DNA from: Phormidium sp. OSCR
GTDB lineage: Bacteria > Cyanobacteriota > Cyanobacteriia > Cyanobacteriales > Geitlerinemataceae
NCBI GenBank assembly: GCA_001314905.1
Contig: LJZT01000019.1
Span: forward strand, 1-52,574
DNA: 52,574 nt
Direction: 5' to 3'
The position numbers and the translations under genes are program-made. Below the pieces are notes generated by a model. It was not told where the DNA came from. It searched no databases and saw nothing but the letters and a program-made list of their open reading frames with translations. Of the stretch, positions 7,267 through 15,712 are shown piece after piece (the stretch's first letter is position 1; every line of letters starts with the position of its first letter).

Positions 7267-9282
7267 ATGTCTCCCAATAAACTCTTACTTAAAGTGGCTT
7301 TGCAATCACCCTATCTGTTTATAGGGACGATCCTCTTAGGATTTTCGGGGGCGATTTTTAATAGTGTCAGTGTGACCTTGATTGTCCCCTTGATTTTGTC
7401 GCTCTTGGGCCAAGAAACGAATATGATGGGAGGAATGCCTCCGATTATTCAACAAGCGATGGGATTTGCGGATAATATCTCCGGTGATTATCGGGTGGCG
7501 ATTTTGACTGGGGTTGTCTTTCTGGCGATCGCCTTGAAAAACTTTTCGGGCTATGCGAGTAGTTTGGTGGGAACGGCTTTGGGACAATCTATTTCCCGGA
7601 CGTTGCGGTATGAGGGAGTTGATGTCTTCTTAAATGTTGATATTGACTTTTATTCGAGTCATAAAATTAGTGAAGTTGTCAACAAAATGAATTCTGAGAT
7701 GGGGCGAACATCAGCCGCTATTCGCTCATTTAGCCAACTCATAATTGCCGTTGTTACAATGATTTTCTTTGTGGCAATCTTGACATCTATTTCTTGGCAA
7801 CTTACTCTCGCCTCGGTTATTGTTTTGGGATTTGTGGCCTTAATCAACCAAATTTTTATTAAGCGTGCCAAAAAGTTTGGTCAGGATCTAACTCGCGATG
7901 CTCGCGCATTAACCAATAAGTTGTTTGAAACCCTAAATGGGATTAATTTAATCAAGACTGTGGCAACAGAAGATTTAGAAGCTTCTCGCCTAAAACATCT
8001 AATTTATGCTCGGGAACGGAGTGAGTTTAAGTCTCAGGCTAACTCAGCGGTGATTGGTCCGATTAACGAAACAGCCGGGATTGTTTCGTTACTTTTAATT
8101 GTGCTAGCTGCTCGCTATCTTTTCATTGAACAGATTGAGGCGCTATCGGCGGTTATTTTGACGTACTTATTACTCTTGTTTCGTTTATTGCCTGTTGTGG
8201 GAACGGTCAATAATATCCGTAGTGGGTTATCAAATAAAAGTGCTAGTATTTTGGTTGTGTCTGACTATCTAGATCGAGACAACAAGCCATTTATGAAAAA
8301 TGGATCGATTCCCTTTGAAAAGCTGCAAAATGGGATTCGCTTCGAGTCAGTTGATTTCAAGTATAGTAGTGGTAGTCAGGAGTTGGCGCTCAAGGATATT
8401 AACTTATGGATTCCCAGAGGAAAAACGATCGCCTTGGTGGGAAGTTCAGGGGCGGGTAAATCGACTCTGGCGGATTTGATTCCTCGTTTTTATGATCCCT
8501 ATAAAGGATGTATTAAATTTGATGATGAGGACTTGCGAAATTATGATATGAAAACCATTCGCCGTCGGATGGGAATTGTCAGTCAAGATACCTTTCTTTT
8601 TAATAATTCTGTTTTATATAACTTGACCTATGGCTGTGACTGGGCCGGGGAAGCGGAGGCGATTGAGGCTGCTAAACGGGCTAATGCTTATGAGTTTATT
8701 ATGAATTTGCCTCAGGGGTTTGAGACGGCTATTGGCGATCGCGGGGTCATGTTATCGGGGGGACAACGACAACGGCTGGCGATCGCGCGCGCTATTATCC
8801 GCGATCCTGAAGTTCTGATTCTCGATGAGGCGACTAGCGCCCTAGATACGTTGTCAGAACGGTTAGTTCAGGAGGCGATCGAGCAACTGTGTCATGATCG
8901 GACGACAATTGTGATCGCTCACCGTCTCTCGACAATTCGTAATGCGGATCAGATTGTGGTGATGGAACGGGGACGAGTGGTGGAGGTGGGATCTCACGCA
9001 TCTCTGTTAGAACATGACAGTTATTATGCAACCTTGTACCAGGCTCAGTTCTCCCAGGATAATGAGGATGCGATTCAACAAGCTCGCAAGGAAACGTTAA
9101 TTAATACCTCCTATGAGGTGCGAACTCGTCTTAACCCGATGATTGGTTTTTTAAACTTGTTGGTTGATGATATTGTGGATTCTCCTGAAGAACGTCAGGA
9201 ACTTACTCAAGAAGCTTATGAGTCGGCTGTCCGTCTTCTGAAAACATTACAGTTTCTTGAAAGTAGTGCCAGATCTCAGTAG
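7267..9282 (+). CDS. ABC exporter, HepA/MsbA-like, with HisKA-like tail
   Basis: A 671-residue half-transporter with fused membrane and ATPase domains. The membrane domain has about six helices (residues 1-310). The ATPase has Walker A GSSGAGKST (about 394-402), signature LSGGQRQRLAIARA (about 496), Walker B VLILDEATSALD and the H-loop IAHRLST. Relatives include the Anabaena HepA type, which exports envelope polysaccharide components. The oddity is the last 60 residues: NTSYEVRTRLNPMIGFLNLL and the helix after it read like a HisKA dimerisation domain (SHELRTPLN type), with Tyr616 where the phospho-accepting His would be. An upstream TTG would add 16 residues; the ATG at 7267 gives the normal family start. 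It follows the GT4 gene. Confidence 0.9.
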   Translation: MSPNKLLLKVALQSPYLFIGTILLGFSGAIFNSVSVTLIVPLILSLLGQETNMMGGMPPIIQQAMGFADNISGDYRVAILTGVVFLAIALKNFSGYASSLVGTALGQSISRTLRYEGVDVFLNVDIDFYSSHKISEVVNKMNSEMGRTSAAIRSFSQLIIAVVTMIFFVAILTSISWQLTLASVIVLGFVALINQIFIKRAKKFGQDLTRDARALTNKLFETLNGINLIKTVATEDLEASRLKHLIYARERSEFKSQANSAVIGPINETAGIVSLLLIVLAARYLFIEQIEALSAVILTYLLLLFRLLPVVGTVNNIRSGLSNKSASILVVSDYLDRDNKPFMKNGSIPFEKLQNGIRFESVDFKYSSGSQELALKDINLWIPRGKTIALVGSSGAGKSTLADLIPRFYDPYKGCIKFDDEDLRNYDMKTIRRRMGIVSQDTFLFNNSVLYNLTYGCDWAGEAEAIEAAKRANAYEFIMNLPQGFETAIGDRGVMLSGGQRQRLAIARAIIRDPEVLILDEATSALDTLSERLVQEAIEQLCHDRTTIVIAHRLSTIRNADQIVVMERGRVVEVGSHASLLEHDSYYATLYQAQFSQDNEDAIQQARKETLINTSYEVRTRLNPMIGFLNLLVDDIVDSPEERQELTQEAYESAVRLLKTLQFLESSARSQ

Positions 9283-9366
9283 GATGCCTTATGGTGGTGG
9301 TGTATCCTGCTCAGACTGAGTTGGGAGGTTGCTTGATCTCGCTTCGATCAGAGACGGATTGGGCAA

Positions 9367-9579
9367 GTGTATTGGTGGGTTCCGCTGTCTTCTACGTTTG
9401 GTTCTCTGATGCTGGTTCTTTTAATTTTCTTTATTCTCTTCCTGGTTTTGGTTGCCTTTACTCCTTTGTTGGGTTATTCCGATCAAAAATGGATTCTTCC
9501 GTTTATGTGGGGATTATTTGCCCTGTTTACCCTGGCGGGATGGGCGGTGTTTCTGGGAATTGGTTGGCTAAACTTCTAA
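9367..9579 (+). CDS. Small two-helix membrane protein
   Basis: 70 residues if it starts at GTG 9367, or 56 if at the internal ATG 9409. Two hydrophobic stretches (LMLVLLIFFILFLVLVAFTP and FMWGLFALFTLAGWAVFLGI) are joined by a short polar loop, YSDQKW. I do not recognise the family. It sits between the ABC exporter (same strand) and a convergent thioesterase gene whose end it almost touches. A role with the exporter is possible but unsupported. Confidence 0.55.
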   Translation: MYWWVPLSSTFGSLMLVLLIFFILFLVLVAFTPLLGYSDQKWILPFMWGLFALFTLAGWAVFLGIGWLNF

Positions 9580-9586
9580 GACTCAG

Positions 9587-10009
9587 TTAAGAGGCTGAAG
9601 ACTTTGGTGAGCCTACCCATTGAGTCAGTGGTGGTGTCAGGGGCTGGCGCTGACGGGTTTTGGGGTTGATACAGACATGGTGAGTCGAGGCTTGACTGAC
9701 GGGGCGATCGCCTGCGAGTTTGCCTGCAAGTGTATAGATGGTGTAGTCGACCTGAAACTGATTGGCATCCATGATACTGGGGACGACTTCGATGGTGATC
9801 TGATCTCCTAAACACAGAGGTGCAAAAAAGCGAATCTGAGCCTCGACAATCGGAATCGCCAGTTTAGCTTCGGCTAAGATTTGGGCCAAGTCAATCCCCG
9901 CTTCGGCGATGGCGGCCTCGTAGGCGTAGTGACAAATCGAGAGTAAACGGGCAAAGTAGACCACGCCGGCCGCGTCAGTATCTTCAAGACGAATGGTATG
10001 CTGGTAAAT
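9587..10009 (-). CDS. 1,4-dihydroxy-2-naphthoyl-CoA hydrolase (4HBT thioesterase)
   Basis: A 140-residue hot-dog fold thioesterase. In cyanobacteria this group releases DHNA from its CoA ester in phylloquinone (vitamin K1) synthesis for photosystem I. The N-terminus HTIRLEDTDAAGVVYFARLL carries the 4HBT signature with the catalytic Asp at about 13, followed by CHYAYEAAIAEAGID and IPIVEAQIRFFAPLCLGD, close to the cyanobacterial DHNA-CoA thioesterases. The ATG start at 10009 is chosen; a TTG six codons upstream would add residues outside the conserved fold. Other acyl-CoA substrates cannot be excluded by sequence. Confidence 0.85.
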   Translation of the reverse strand: MYQHTIRLEDTDAAGVVYFARLLSICHYAYEAAIAEAGIDLAQILAEAKLAIPIVEAQIRFFAPLCLGDQITIEVVPSIMDANQFQVDYTIYTLAGKLAGDRPVSQASTHHVCINPKTRQRQPLTPPLTQWVGSPKSSAS

Positions 10010-10179
10010 CATCAAAAATCTTGCCAATTGCCTCTATTAAACCATTGATCGCGATAGGCTCGTCGGAGTCGTTCTGGAACGCTGGCTAAGGTCCGACTTA
10101 GGTCGAGTCAGGTCTCGGGGGCCAGAATGTTCGATAATATGGGTGTTTCTACTCCAGTCCACGAACTTCAGGACGCGCG

Positions 10180-11343
10180 ATGGTTCGATCTGAAATTTTC
10201 AGCCGGGCAAGACAAGGGAATGCTGATGCCTTGGCCGCCCTGATGAATCACTCTCTACAAGCGAAACAGATCACGGTGAATGTCAGCGTGCAGGACCAGA
10301 GTATGGTGGCGATCGCGACGGGACAAACGGCGCCGGATCGGGCCTTTATGGTCAACTTCATCTGTCGGGGATTGCGTAAACTCGAAGCTGACTCGATTCG
10401 TAAGGTCACGATCGTTGGCTATCTCAATGGGGGGACGATTCCCTTATGGCGGGAGACGATACACCTTGATACGACTGAGGAGGCTGGGTATCCACCGCTG
10501 TTGTCTGAGAAGCCCGATTCCCCTTCGGTGTCGTCGGCTAAGCCTCCGGTGGCTTATCCTGCATCTCTGACCCCGATTGCCTCCCGTCGCCGGCGTCAAC
10601 CTCCTACGGTGCTGTCACGGCTTAAAATGCTGTTGGGGGTGCTGGTGTTTGTGATGGTGAGTGGTGTGGCGATCGCGGTGGCGGCGTTAGTGAAGCTGTT
10701 AACGGCTCTGCTGGCTGAAAATTCAATCTATAGTATCAATCTCCTCGGGGACTTATTTCGAGGCATTGAAATTGTAGAAGTGTTTAATGTTCTAGTGTTT
10801 GCAATTTTAGGGTTGGGGTTGGGGGTGGCAACGGCGTTCATCCCTCGCTATCTAGGGATTCGTTTGAATGCACTGGTGATTATCCTACTGTTGCCGACGC
10901 TGTTGAGTTTTGGGACGATCATTCGCTATGACAATTGGATTAATGAGTTTGCGGCTAATGAGGCGATTTCAATTACTGAGTCGAGATTAAAAACGGATCG
11001 CTATCTCTACGACAGAATTGAGGAAACGGGGATTTGGGGCTTCTATCTCCATACGGCTCGCTACCCCAGTTTGCCGCTGTATGTTCGACAGTTTGACGAA
11101 CGAGATCCCCTCGAATCAGAAGCCGTTTCCCGAGTCGAACGACAGGTGGGGATGAATCCTGACGATCTGTCGTTTCTCTTTTCGGTCTGTATGTGGGGGA
11201 TTCGTGGCTTTTACTTCCTGGTTTCGGTGATTACCGTGATTGGTCACTTTGGCCAGGGGATTGATCTGGCCGATCGCCTCTCGGGACGAGTGGAGATGTC
11301 GCCGGAAACTGAGGCAGATCTGACCGGGAATCGCCTGGAGTAG
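10180..11343 (+). CDS. Cyanobacterial membrane protein with conserved N-terminal domain
   Basis: 387 residues. The first 95 or so (ARQGNADALAALMNHSLQ, ITVNVSV, FMVNFICRGLRKLEADSIRK, VTIVGY...WRETIHLD) match a soluble alpha/beta domain I have seen at the N-terminus of many uncharacterised cyanobacterial proteins. A Pro/Ser-rich linker follows, then at least four hydrophobic segments: about 148-175, 195-220, 228-245 and 330-355. The region between the last two (about 245-325) is polar. No catalytic motif is visible. It starts about 170 bases from the divergent thioesterase gene. The function is unknown. Confidence 0.75.
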   Translation: MVRSEIFSRARQGNADALAALMNHSLQAKQITVNVSVQDQSMVAIATGQTAPDRAFMVNFICRGLRKLEADSIRKVTIVGYLNGGTIPLWRETIHLDTTEEAGYPPLLSEKPDSPSVSSAKPPVAYPASLTPIASRRRRQPPTVLSRLKMLLGVLVFVMVSGVAIAVAALVKLLTALLAENSIYSINLLGDLFRGIEIVEVFNVLVFAILGLGLGVATAFIPRYLGIRLNALVIILLLPTLLSFGTIIRYDNWINEFAANEAISITESRLKTDRYLYDRIEETGIWGFYLHTARYPSLPLYVRQFDERDPLESEAVSRVERQVGMNPDDLSFLFSVCMWGIRGFYFLVSVITVIGHFGQGIDLADRLSGRVEMSPETEADLTGNRLE

Positions 11344-11377
11344 ACTGACTGGACAAACGCTAAACCATGTAAGACCT

Positions 11378-11424
11378 CGTTCTGAGGCAGTGGCTTGTTT
11401 GTCTACCCGTCGGGAGGATGTCAA
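11378..11424 (+). other. Possible remnant of an IS605-type right end
   Basis: The hairpin CCTC...GAGG (near 11374-11386) and the short stem CCC-GTC-GGG (11407-11415) are followed by AGGATGTCAA. The string GGGAGGATGTCAA also occurs at the tnpB end at the left edge of the window (87-99). No tnpB coding remains here. It may be a decayed element end or a chance match. Confidence 0.3.
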
Positions 11425-11486
11425 GTTTGTTGAACGTCATTGCTCAGGTGAACTAGGTTAGACTAGAACGTTCAATCAGATCAGGA

Positions 11487-11855
11487 GTGATGGAGCCAAA
11501 TTCTTTACCGACGGAGTTGATTCTCAGCGAGTCTACCCAGTCTTTGGGGCGGGTATATCTCGATTGGACTCCTCAACCGGGTCATTACCTTGACTTGGAG
11601 CAACAGACCTATAAAGTCTTAGAACGACGACATCGCTATCAACTCAAATCGGGTCGCTATCGATTGCATCAGATTGCACTGTATGTACAAACGGCTCAAC
11701 GTCCTGAGGAAATGACCTGTGTGGAGGGCCGTTGGTTAATTGGAGATCTCTCCTGTCGCTATAATGCCCGCTCAGAACTGATGCGCTGTGCGATTAACCC
11801 TCATGGCCCCTGTGCAGGATGTCGTCATTATGAATCGATGCCGGACTCGATTTGA
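11487..11855 (+). CDS. Conserved cyanobacterial Cys-rich protein (DUF6464-like)
   Basis: 122 residues, soluble, with no signal peptide. The C-terminal third contains the cysteines: GDLSCRYNARSELMRCAINP, then GPCAGCRHYE. The four-cysteine arrangement could bind a metal such as zinc or an Fe-S centre (inference). The pattern agrees with the family I remember as DUF6464, of unknown function and nearly restricted to cyanobacteria. The start is GTG 11487 or the adjacent ATG 11490; AGGAG lies immediately upstream and overlaps the GTG, so spacing is short for either. Confidence 0.75.
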   Translation: MMEPNSLPTELILSESTQSLGRVYLDWTPQPGHYLDLEQQTYKVLERRHRYQLKSGRYRLHQIALYVQTAQRPEEMTCVEGRWLIGDLSCRYNARSELMRCAINPHGPCAGCRHYESMPDSI

Positions 11856-11948
11856 TGGCCGCTGCGCTGGCTAGAATCGGTGGGTTTCCTCGGTGTATTC
11901 TTAAGGTCTGTGTCCTGATTGGCGGCGATCGCCTCGACTATCTAGTCC

Positions 11949-13595
11949 ATGCTCCCTAGCACTCTCTGGATTCTGTTGATGGGCTTCTTCGGCGGACAAG
12001 TTGCCCGTCGTCTTGGTGGTCCTCCCCTGCTGGGGATGCTGGTGATTGGTATTTTGCTTGGCCCTGAGGTTGGGGATGTTCTCAGTGCCGAGGTGCTGGA
12101 CTCGGCTGAGGGGCTGCGGACGCTGGCGGTGATGATTATTTTGATGAAGGCTGGGTTGGGCCTCGATCGCCAAAAGTTGGCCCGTCAGGGTTCGGTCGCG
12201 CTGCGTCTGGGACTGCTCCCGGCTCTTTCGGAAATGTTGGTGATTGGGGCGATCGCGATTGTTCTGTTTAATTTTGGTCCGGTGACAGCCCTACTCCTCG
12301 GTTGTATTCTAGCGGCTGAGTCTCCGGCGGTGATTGTTCCGGGGATGTTGCGTCTTAAACGTCTTGGCTGGGGGGTGGACAAGGGGATTCCGGATGCGAT
12401 TCTGACGGGGAGCGCCCTTTCGGATGTGTTGTTACTTTTGGTTTTTAGCTTGCTGCTGGGGATTCTGCGCCAAGATAGTCAGGGTATTCGTTTGGGGGAG
12501 ATGACTCTCTCACCGCTACAGGTGTTGCCTTTGGAGCTGATGTTGAGAATTGGTCTCGGCCTGGTTGTCGGCTATCTGGCTGCTCGTATTTTGGTGTTGT
12601 TATTGGTTCAACAGCATTGGACTCAAAAATCGGTGCAGGATGTGCTTATTGGGGCAGCAATGGCGCTGTTTTTAATTGTTTTTGAGGGAGTGTTACCGCT
12701 CTATTCGGGCTATTTGGCGGTGATGACGTTGGGCTTTGTGGTGGTGCAGTTGGATGCTCCTTTGGGGCGACGGTTGCGTGATGGGTTTGATGCCTTGTGG
12801 ACGGTGGCGGAAATTGTTTTGTTTGTGCTGTTGGGGGCGACGTTGCCGTTAGGGGTTCTCGAGGATATTTGGCTTGCGGGTTTGCTGTTGTTGCTGTTGG
12901 GGATCGGCCTGGGGCGATCGCTGGGTTGGTATTTGTCCACTCTGGGGAGTGATTGGACTTGGCGGGAGCGGTTGTTTTTGCTTCCGGGCAATATGGCTAA
13001 GGCGACGGTACAGGCAGCGATTGGGGCGGTTCCTCTGGCGCAAGGGGTGACGGGGGGTGAGGAAATTCTGGCGTTGGCGGTGTTGTCGATTCTGGTGACG
13101 GCGCCGTTGGGGGCCTGGGGAACGCAACACTTTGCGCCCCTGTTGTTGGAGAGGGGAGTTGTGGATCCAACTCAGGTGGGGGCGGTGGGACATGTACGGG
13201 TTTTGGCGGCGGTGGATCTGTCGCCGATGGTTGAGCGGGTGTTGGTGAAGGCGGCGGATGTGGCCCGCCGTAGTGATGGTGAGGTGCTGGTTCTCTATGT
13301 GAGCGATCGCCCCCAAGATGATGATTTGACTCTCCTCAAGCAAATGGTTCGGCGTCGGCTGCTGGATATTCGCCACGAGGTTTTAATCTATCCAGGGGTG
13401 GTTCCTGAGACCATTGTTGAGGTGGCGCGATCGCAGTCGGTGTCGGATATTGTGATTGGTCAACCTCAACGCCGTCCCTGGGATAATCTCCTTAAGGGAT
13501 CGGTTAGCCAAGTGGTGTTGGAAACCAGTCCGATTCCTGTAATTTTGGTGAAGGCTGAGGAAACGATGGTTCCAGGGTCAGGTGTCATGACCTAG
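11949..13595 (+). CDS. Cation:proton antiporter (CPA type) with C-terminal USP domain
   Basis: 548 residues. Residues 1-400 form about a dozen hydrophobic helices of the Na+/H+ or K+/H+ exchanger fold, with the conserved ILAAESPAVIVPGML stretch (about 120-135) that houses ion-binding residues in this group. From about 415 to 540 there is a universal stress protein domain (RVLAAVDLSPMVERVLVKAA ... VLVLYVSD ... SDIVIGQPQ ... GSVSQVVLETSPIPVILV). Fusion with a USP domain suggests that a nucleotide or other small ligand gates transport (inference). The ion is not determinable. A 33-base gap separates it from the DUF3181 gene, which directly precedes the MOSC gene, so the three may form one operon. 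Confidence 0.9.
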   Translation: MLPSTLWILLMGFFGGQVARRLGGPPLLGMLVIGILLGPEVGDVLSAEVLDSAEGLRTLAVMIILMKAGLGLDRQKLARQGSVALRLGLLPALSEMLVIGAIAIVLFNFGPVTALLLGCILAAESPAVIVPGMLRLKRLGWGVDKGIPDAILTGSALSDVLLLLVFSLLLGILRQDSQGIRLGEMTLSPLQVLPLELMLRIGLGLVVGYLAARILVLLLVQQHWTQKSVQDVLIGAAMALFLIVFEGVLPLYSGYLAVMTLGFVVVQLDAPLGRRLRDGFDALWTVAEIVLFVLLGATLPLGVLEDIWLAGLLLLLLGIGLGRSLGWYLSTLGSDWTWRERLFLLPGNMAKATVQAAIGAVPLAQGVTGGEEILALAVLSILVTAPLGAWGTQHFAPLLLERGVVDPTQVGAVGHVRVLAAVDLSPMVERVLVKAADVARRSDGEVLVLYVSDRPQDDDLTLLKQMVRRRLLDIRHEVLIYPGVVPETIVEVARSQSVSDIVIGQPQRRPWDNLLKGSVSQVVLETSPIPVILVKAEETMVPGSGVMT

Positions 13596-13628
13596 AATCG
13601 AGGTAATGTATATTGATACTAATGTCCT

Positions 13629-13934
13629 ATGACTGCCAGTACTTCTGAGATTGAAAAGCTTGCTGCTGAGATTGCCGATAAGATTTACCTTGATATTGCT
13701 AAATGGCATCTGTATTTAGGGGATGCTCGTCTCCATGTTCCTTTGGCCGAACGGTTTTATCCTTTGTTGGAGTCGGATAATCTCAGTGACACTGCTGTTG
13801 AATCGGTTTTACGGGAGATTTCTGTTGCGGTGGGGGGGGGACGGCGAGAACTGCCACTTCTGGATTTGTTACCGATGCAGGGACAACGGGATTTAATGGA
13901 TCTGTTGGATGCGTATCAAAAGGACAATTTTTAA
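13629..13934 (+). CDS. DUF3181 family protein
   Basis: 101 residues of a small cyanobacterial family of unknown function. Recognisable segments are IEKLAAEIADKIYLDIAKWH, LYLGDARLHVPLAERFYPLL and GGGRRELPLLDLLPMQGQ, which read like the DUF3181 consensus I remember. It has no transmembrane segment or cysteine. It lies 33 bases after the antiporter, and its stop codon is directly followed by the ATG of the MOSC gene, so translation of the pair is likely coupled. Confidence 0.85.
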   Translation: MTASTSEIEKLAAEIADKIYLDIAKWHLYLGDARLHVPLAERFYPLLESDNLSDTAVESVLREISVAVGGGRRELPLLDLLPMQGQRDLMDLLDAYQKDNF

Positions 13935-14726
13935 ATGGTCGCGATTGAGGTTGGGACAATTTTCATACATCCGGTTAAGGGGTTTACTCCGCAAAGCTGC
14001 GATCGCGTGGAGTTACGACGGAATTTTGGGATTGTCGGCGATCGCGCTTTTGCCTTTATGTTCGTTGATACGGGAACTCCGCAAGCGCAGACTCCCTGGT
14101 TGCCGAAGAAACAGCTTGCGGTTCAAAATGATTGGGCCGAACTTGCGGCTTTAACTTGTCGGTATCATGCTGATCGCCGAGAACTTGAACTTCGTCTCGG
14201 GGACACCTTGATGATTGTGGAGTCTGTGGTTACTCAGGAGGGCCGCGATCGCCTTAGTCGCTTTGTTACGGATTACCTACAAACGTTAACGCCTAGTCCG
14301 GCTGCTCGACATCCCCAGGCTACCCCTGTGCGTCTTATTGGAACGGCAACGGGGGAAACTCGCTATCAGGATCGTGAGCAAGGGCAGGTTTCTTTGGTTT
14401 CTCAGGCGACTTTGGAGGCTATTGCGATGGGGGTTGGACAACCTCAAGTTGATGCACGGCGATTTCGCCCTAATTTTGTTGTCCGAGGACTTCCTCCCTG
14501 GGGTGAGTTTGATTGGGTGGGACGGCAACTTACACTCGGTTCTGTGACGGTTGAGGTGGTGGCACGGATTGGACGCTGTTCTAATATCGATGTTAATCCT
14601 GATACGGGCGATCGTGATTTGTCTCTACTGGCTCAACTTCCGAAGCTGTTTCAACATTGCCAGGTGGGGGTTATTGCTAAGGTGCTTGATGGAGGGACGG
14701 TTGGGGTGGGGGATAGTTGTTTTTAG
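13935..14726 (+). CDS. MOSC domain protein
   Basis: 263 residues. The N-terminal beta-barrel (GTIFIHPVKGFTPQSCDRVE) and the C-terminal MOSC domain (VSLVSQATLEAIA ... FRPNFVVRGLPPWGEFDW ... IGRCSNIDVNPDTGDRD) are both present. The Cys in RCSNIDVNP is the conserved residue of the family, which is tied to molybdenum-cofactor sulfuration or Moco-carrying reductases (for example YcbX, mARC). No ferredoxin domain is fused. The ATG directly follows the DUF3181 stop. Confidence 0.9.
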   Translation: MVAIEVGTIFIHPVKGFTPQSCDRVELRRNFGIVGDRAFAFMFVDTGTPQAQTPWLPKKQLAVQNDWAELAALTCRYHADRRELELRLGDTLMIVESVVTQEGRDRLSRFVTDYLQTLTPSPAARHPQATPVRLIGTATGETRYQDREQGQVSLVSQATLEAIAMGVGQPQVDARRFRPNFVVRGLPPWGEFDWVGRQLTLGSVTVEVVARIGRCSNIDVNPDTGDRDLSLLAQLPKLFQHCQVGVIAKVLDGGTVGVGDSCF

Positions 14727-15082
14727 CCTGAACTGCGAGAGTCCTGCATTCTTCCACTAGATTTGGCAGTGAACTAGGCTCCTACCAGATTATTTGATAC
14801 AAAAATTAACATCAATTATTTTATGGCAGGTCAGATGTTTGGATTCTCGCCTGAAAAAAGAATCCCCTCCCGCCTTACCTTGATCGCCGGTCGCGGCGAC
14901 TTGTATTGAGTTGTTTGTTTTCGTTGCGAATATACCGTAATTATAGCATAACCTTACTGATCGAGCAAGGCATTAGCCAGGAGAAAATCTCCGGCTAGTG
15001 GAGTTACTTGACGAGAGAACCGAGCCAACTAGCCGAAATTTGAAAACAGCCAACGGTAGGGATCAAGGAGACCCTTAGTTAG
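14727..15082. other. Convergent intergenic region with strong secondary structure
   Basis: No gene is visible. The part from about 14970 to 15040 is highly structured on the plus strand: GGAGA-AAA-TCTCC near 14980-14992, overlapping the start of a long stem CGGCTAGT ... ACTAGCCG (about 14992-14999 with 15027-15034). The upstream 14905-14950 is AT-rich with TATAGC-like boxes. Both flanking genes end here, so promoter-like AT-rich sequence plus stems is unexpected and could mark a small RNA. Confidence 0.35.
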
Positions 15083-15571
15083 CTAACTTGACATAGATTG
15101 GATGATGTAATCAAAGTAGGGGGCGGCTTCTTCGGCATCTTCGTTGCTCAATAGAGCCAGTGAGGCTTCTTTGAGGCAGACCATGGCTTCTACCATACCG
15201 GGCATGGGAACACCGAGGGCGTTGTACATTTCCCGTGCGCCAATGATACCGATGGTTTCGATGGGTTCTTTGCTGCCGGCGAGAACTCCGTAGGTCACGA
15301 GGCGAAGATACCAGCCATAGTCGCGGATGCACTGGCTGCGTTCCCGTTGTCCGAAGGCGTTTCCACCGGGGGCAATGAAGTCGGGACGGCGTTTCCAAAG
15401 CTCTTGGGAGGCTTTGTCGACGATTTTCTTCTCGTTTTCGGCGAGGGTTTCAACGATACGAAGCCGCTGTTCACCGGTTTGGAAAAAGTCTTGGATGCCT
15501 CGCAGTTCGCCACTGCTGGGATACCGCAACTCGTCATCGGACTGTAGAATGACTTGACTAACAACGCTCAT
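15083..15571 (-). CDS. apcD: Allophycocyanin-B alpha-type subunit (terminal emitter)
   Basis: 162 residues, a phycobilisome core subunit. ApcD is one of the low-energy terminal emitters that pass excitation to photosystem I (and II). The sequence starts [20 protein letters not shown], which separates ApcD from ApcA, ApcB and ApcF. The bilin-attachment cysteine is Cys81 in [21 protein letters not shown] and the C-terminal [17 protein letters not shown] are standard. It is not in an apcABC cluster and is read divergently from rlmD. The terminal region downstream holds strong stems that may end its transcript. Confidence 0.95.
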   Translation of the reverse strand: MSVVSQVILQSDDELRYPSSGELRGIQDFFQTGEQRLRIVETLAENEKKIVDKASQELWKRRPDFIAPGGNAFGQRERSQCIRDYGWYLRLVTYGVLAGSKEPIETIGIIGAREMYNALGVPMPGMVEAMVCLKEASLALLSNEDAEEAAPYFDYIIQSMSS

Positions 15572-15640
15572 GATTTTATTGAAATCGTTAGATACTATAG
15601 TGGACTGGCTCCCGATGGAAGTCAGTTTTTAGACTCACTC

Positions 15641-15668
15641 ATTATATCGAACGGCGGTTCACCGCAAA
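15641..15668 (-). promoter_or_regulatory. Candidate apcD promoter
   Basis: On the minus strand TATAAT (plus-strand ATTATA, 15641-15646) sits about 70 bases before the apcD ATG, with a weak TTTGCG-type -35 element 16 bases upstream. The -10 box is good and the -35 poor, so strong expression would need another factor. Assigned by pattern only. Confidence 0.35.
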
Positions 15669-15712
15669 GTCACCGATACTGGAATCTCCCTCATCCTTTC
15701 TTTTTTTTAACC

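Noticed and set aside
12849-13376. A 175-codon open frame antisense to the antiporter
   Set aside because: Gln/Arg/His-rich, no protein pattern, and fully inside a well-supported gene.
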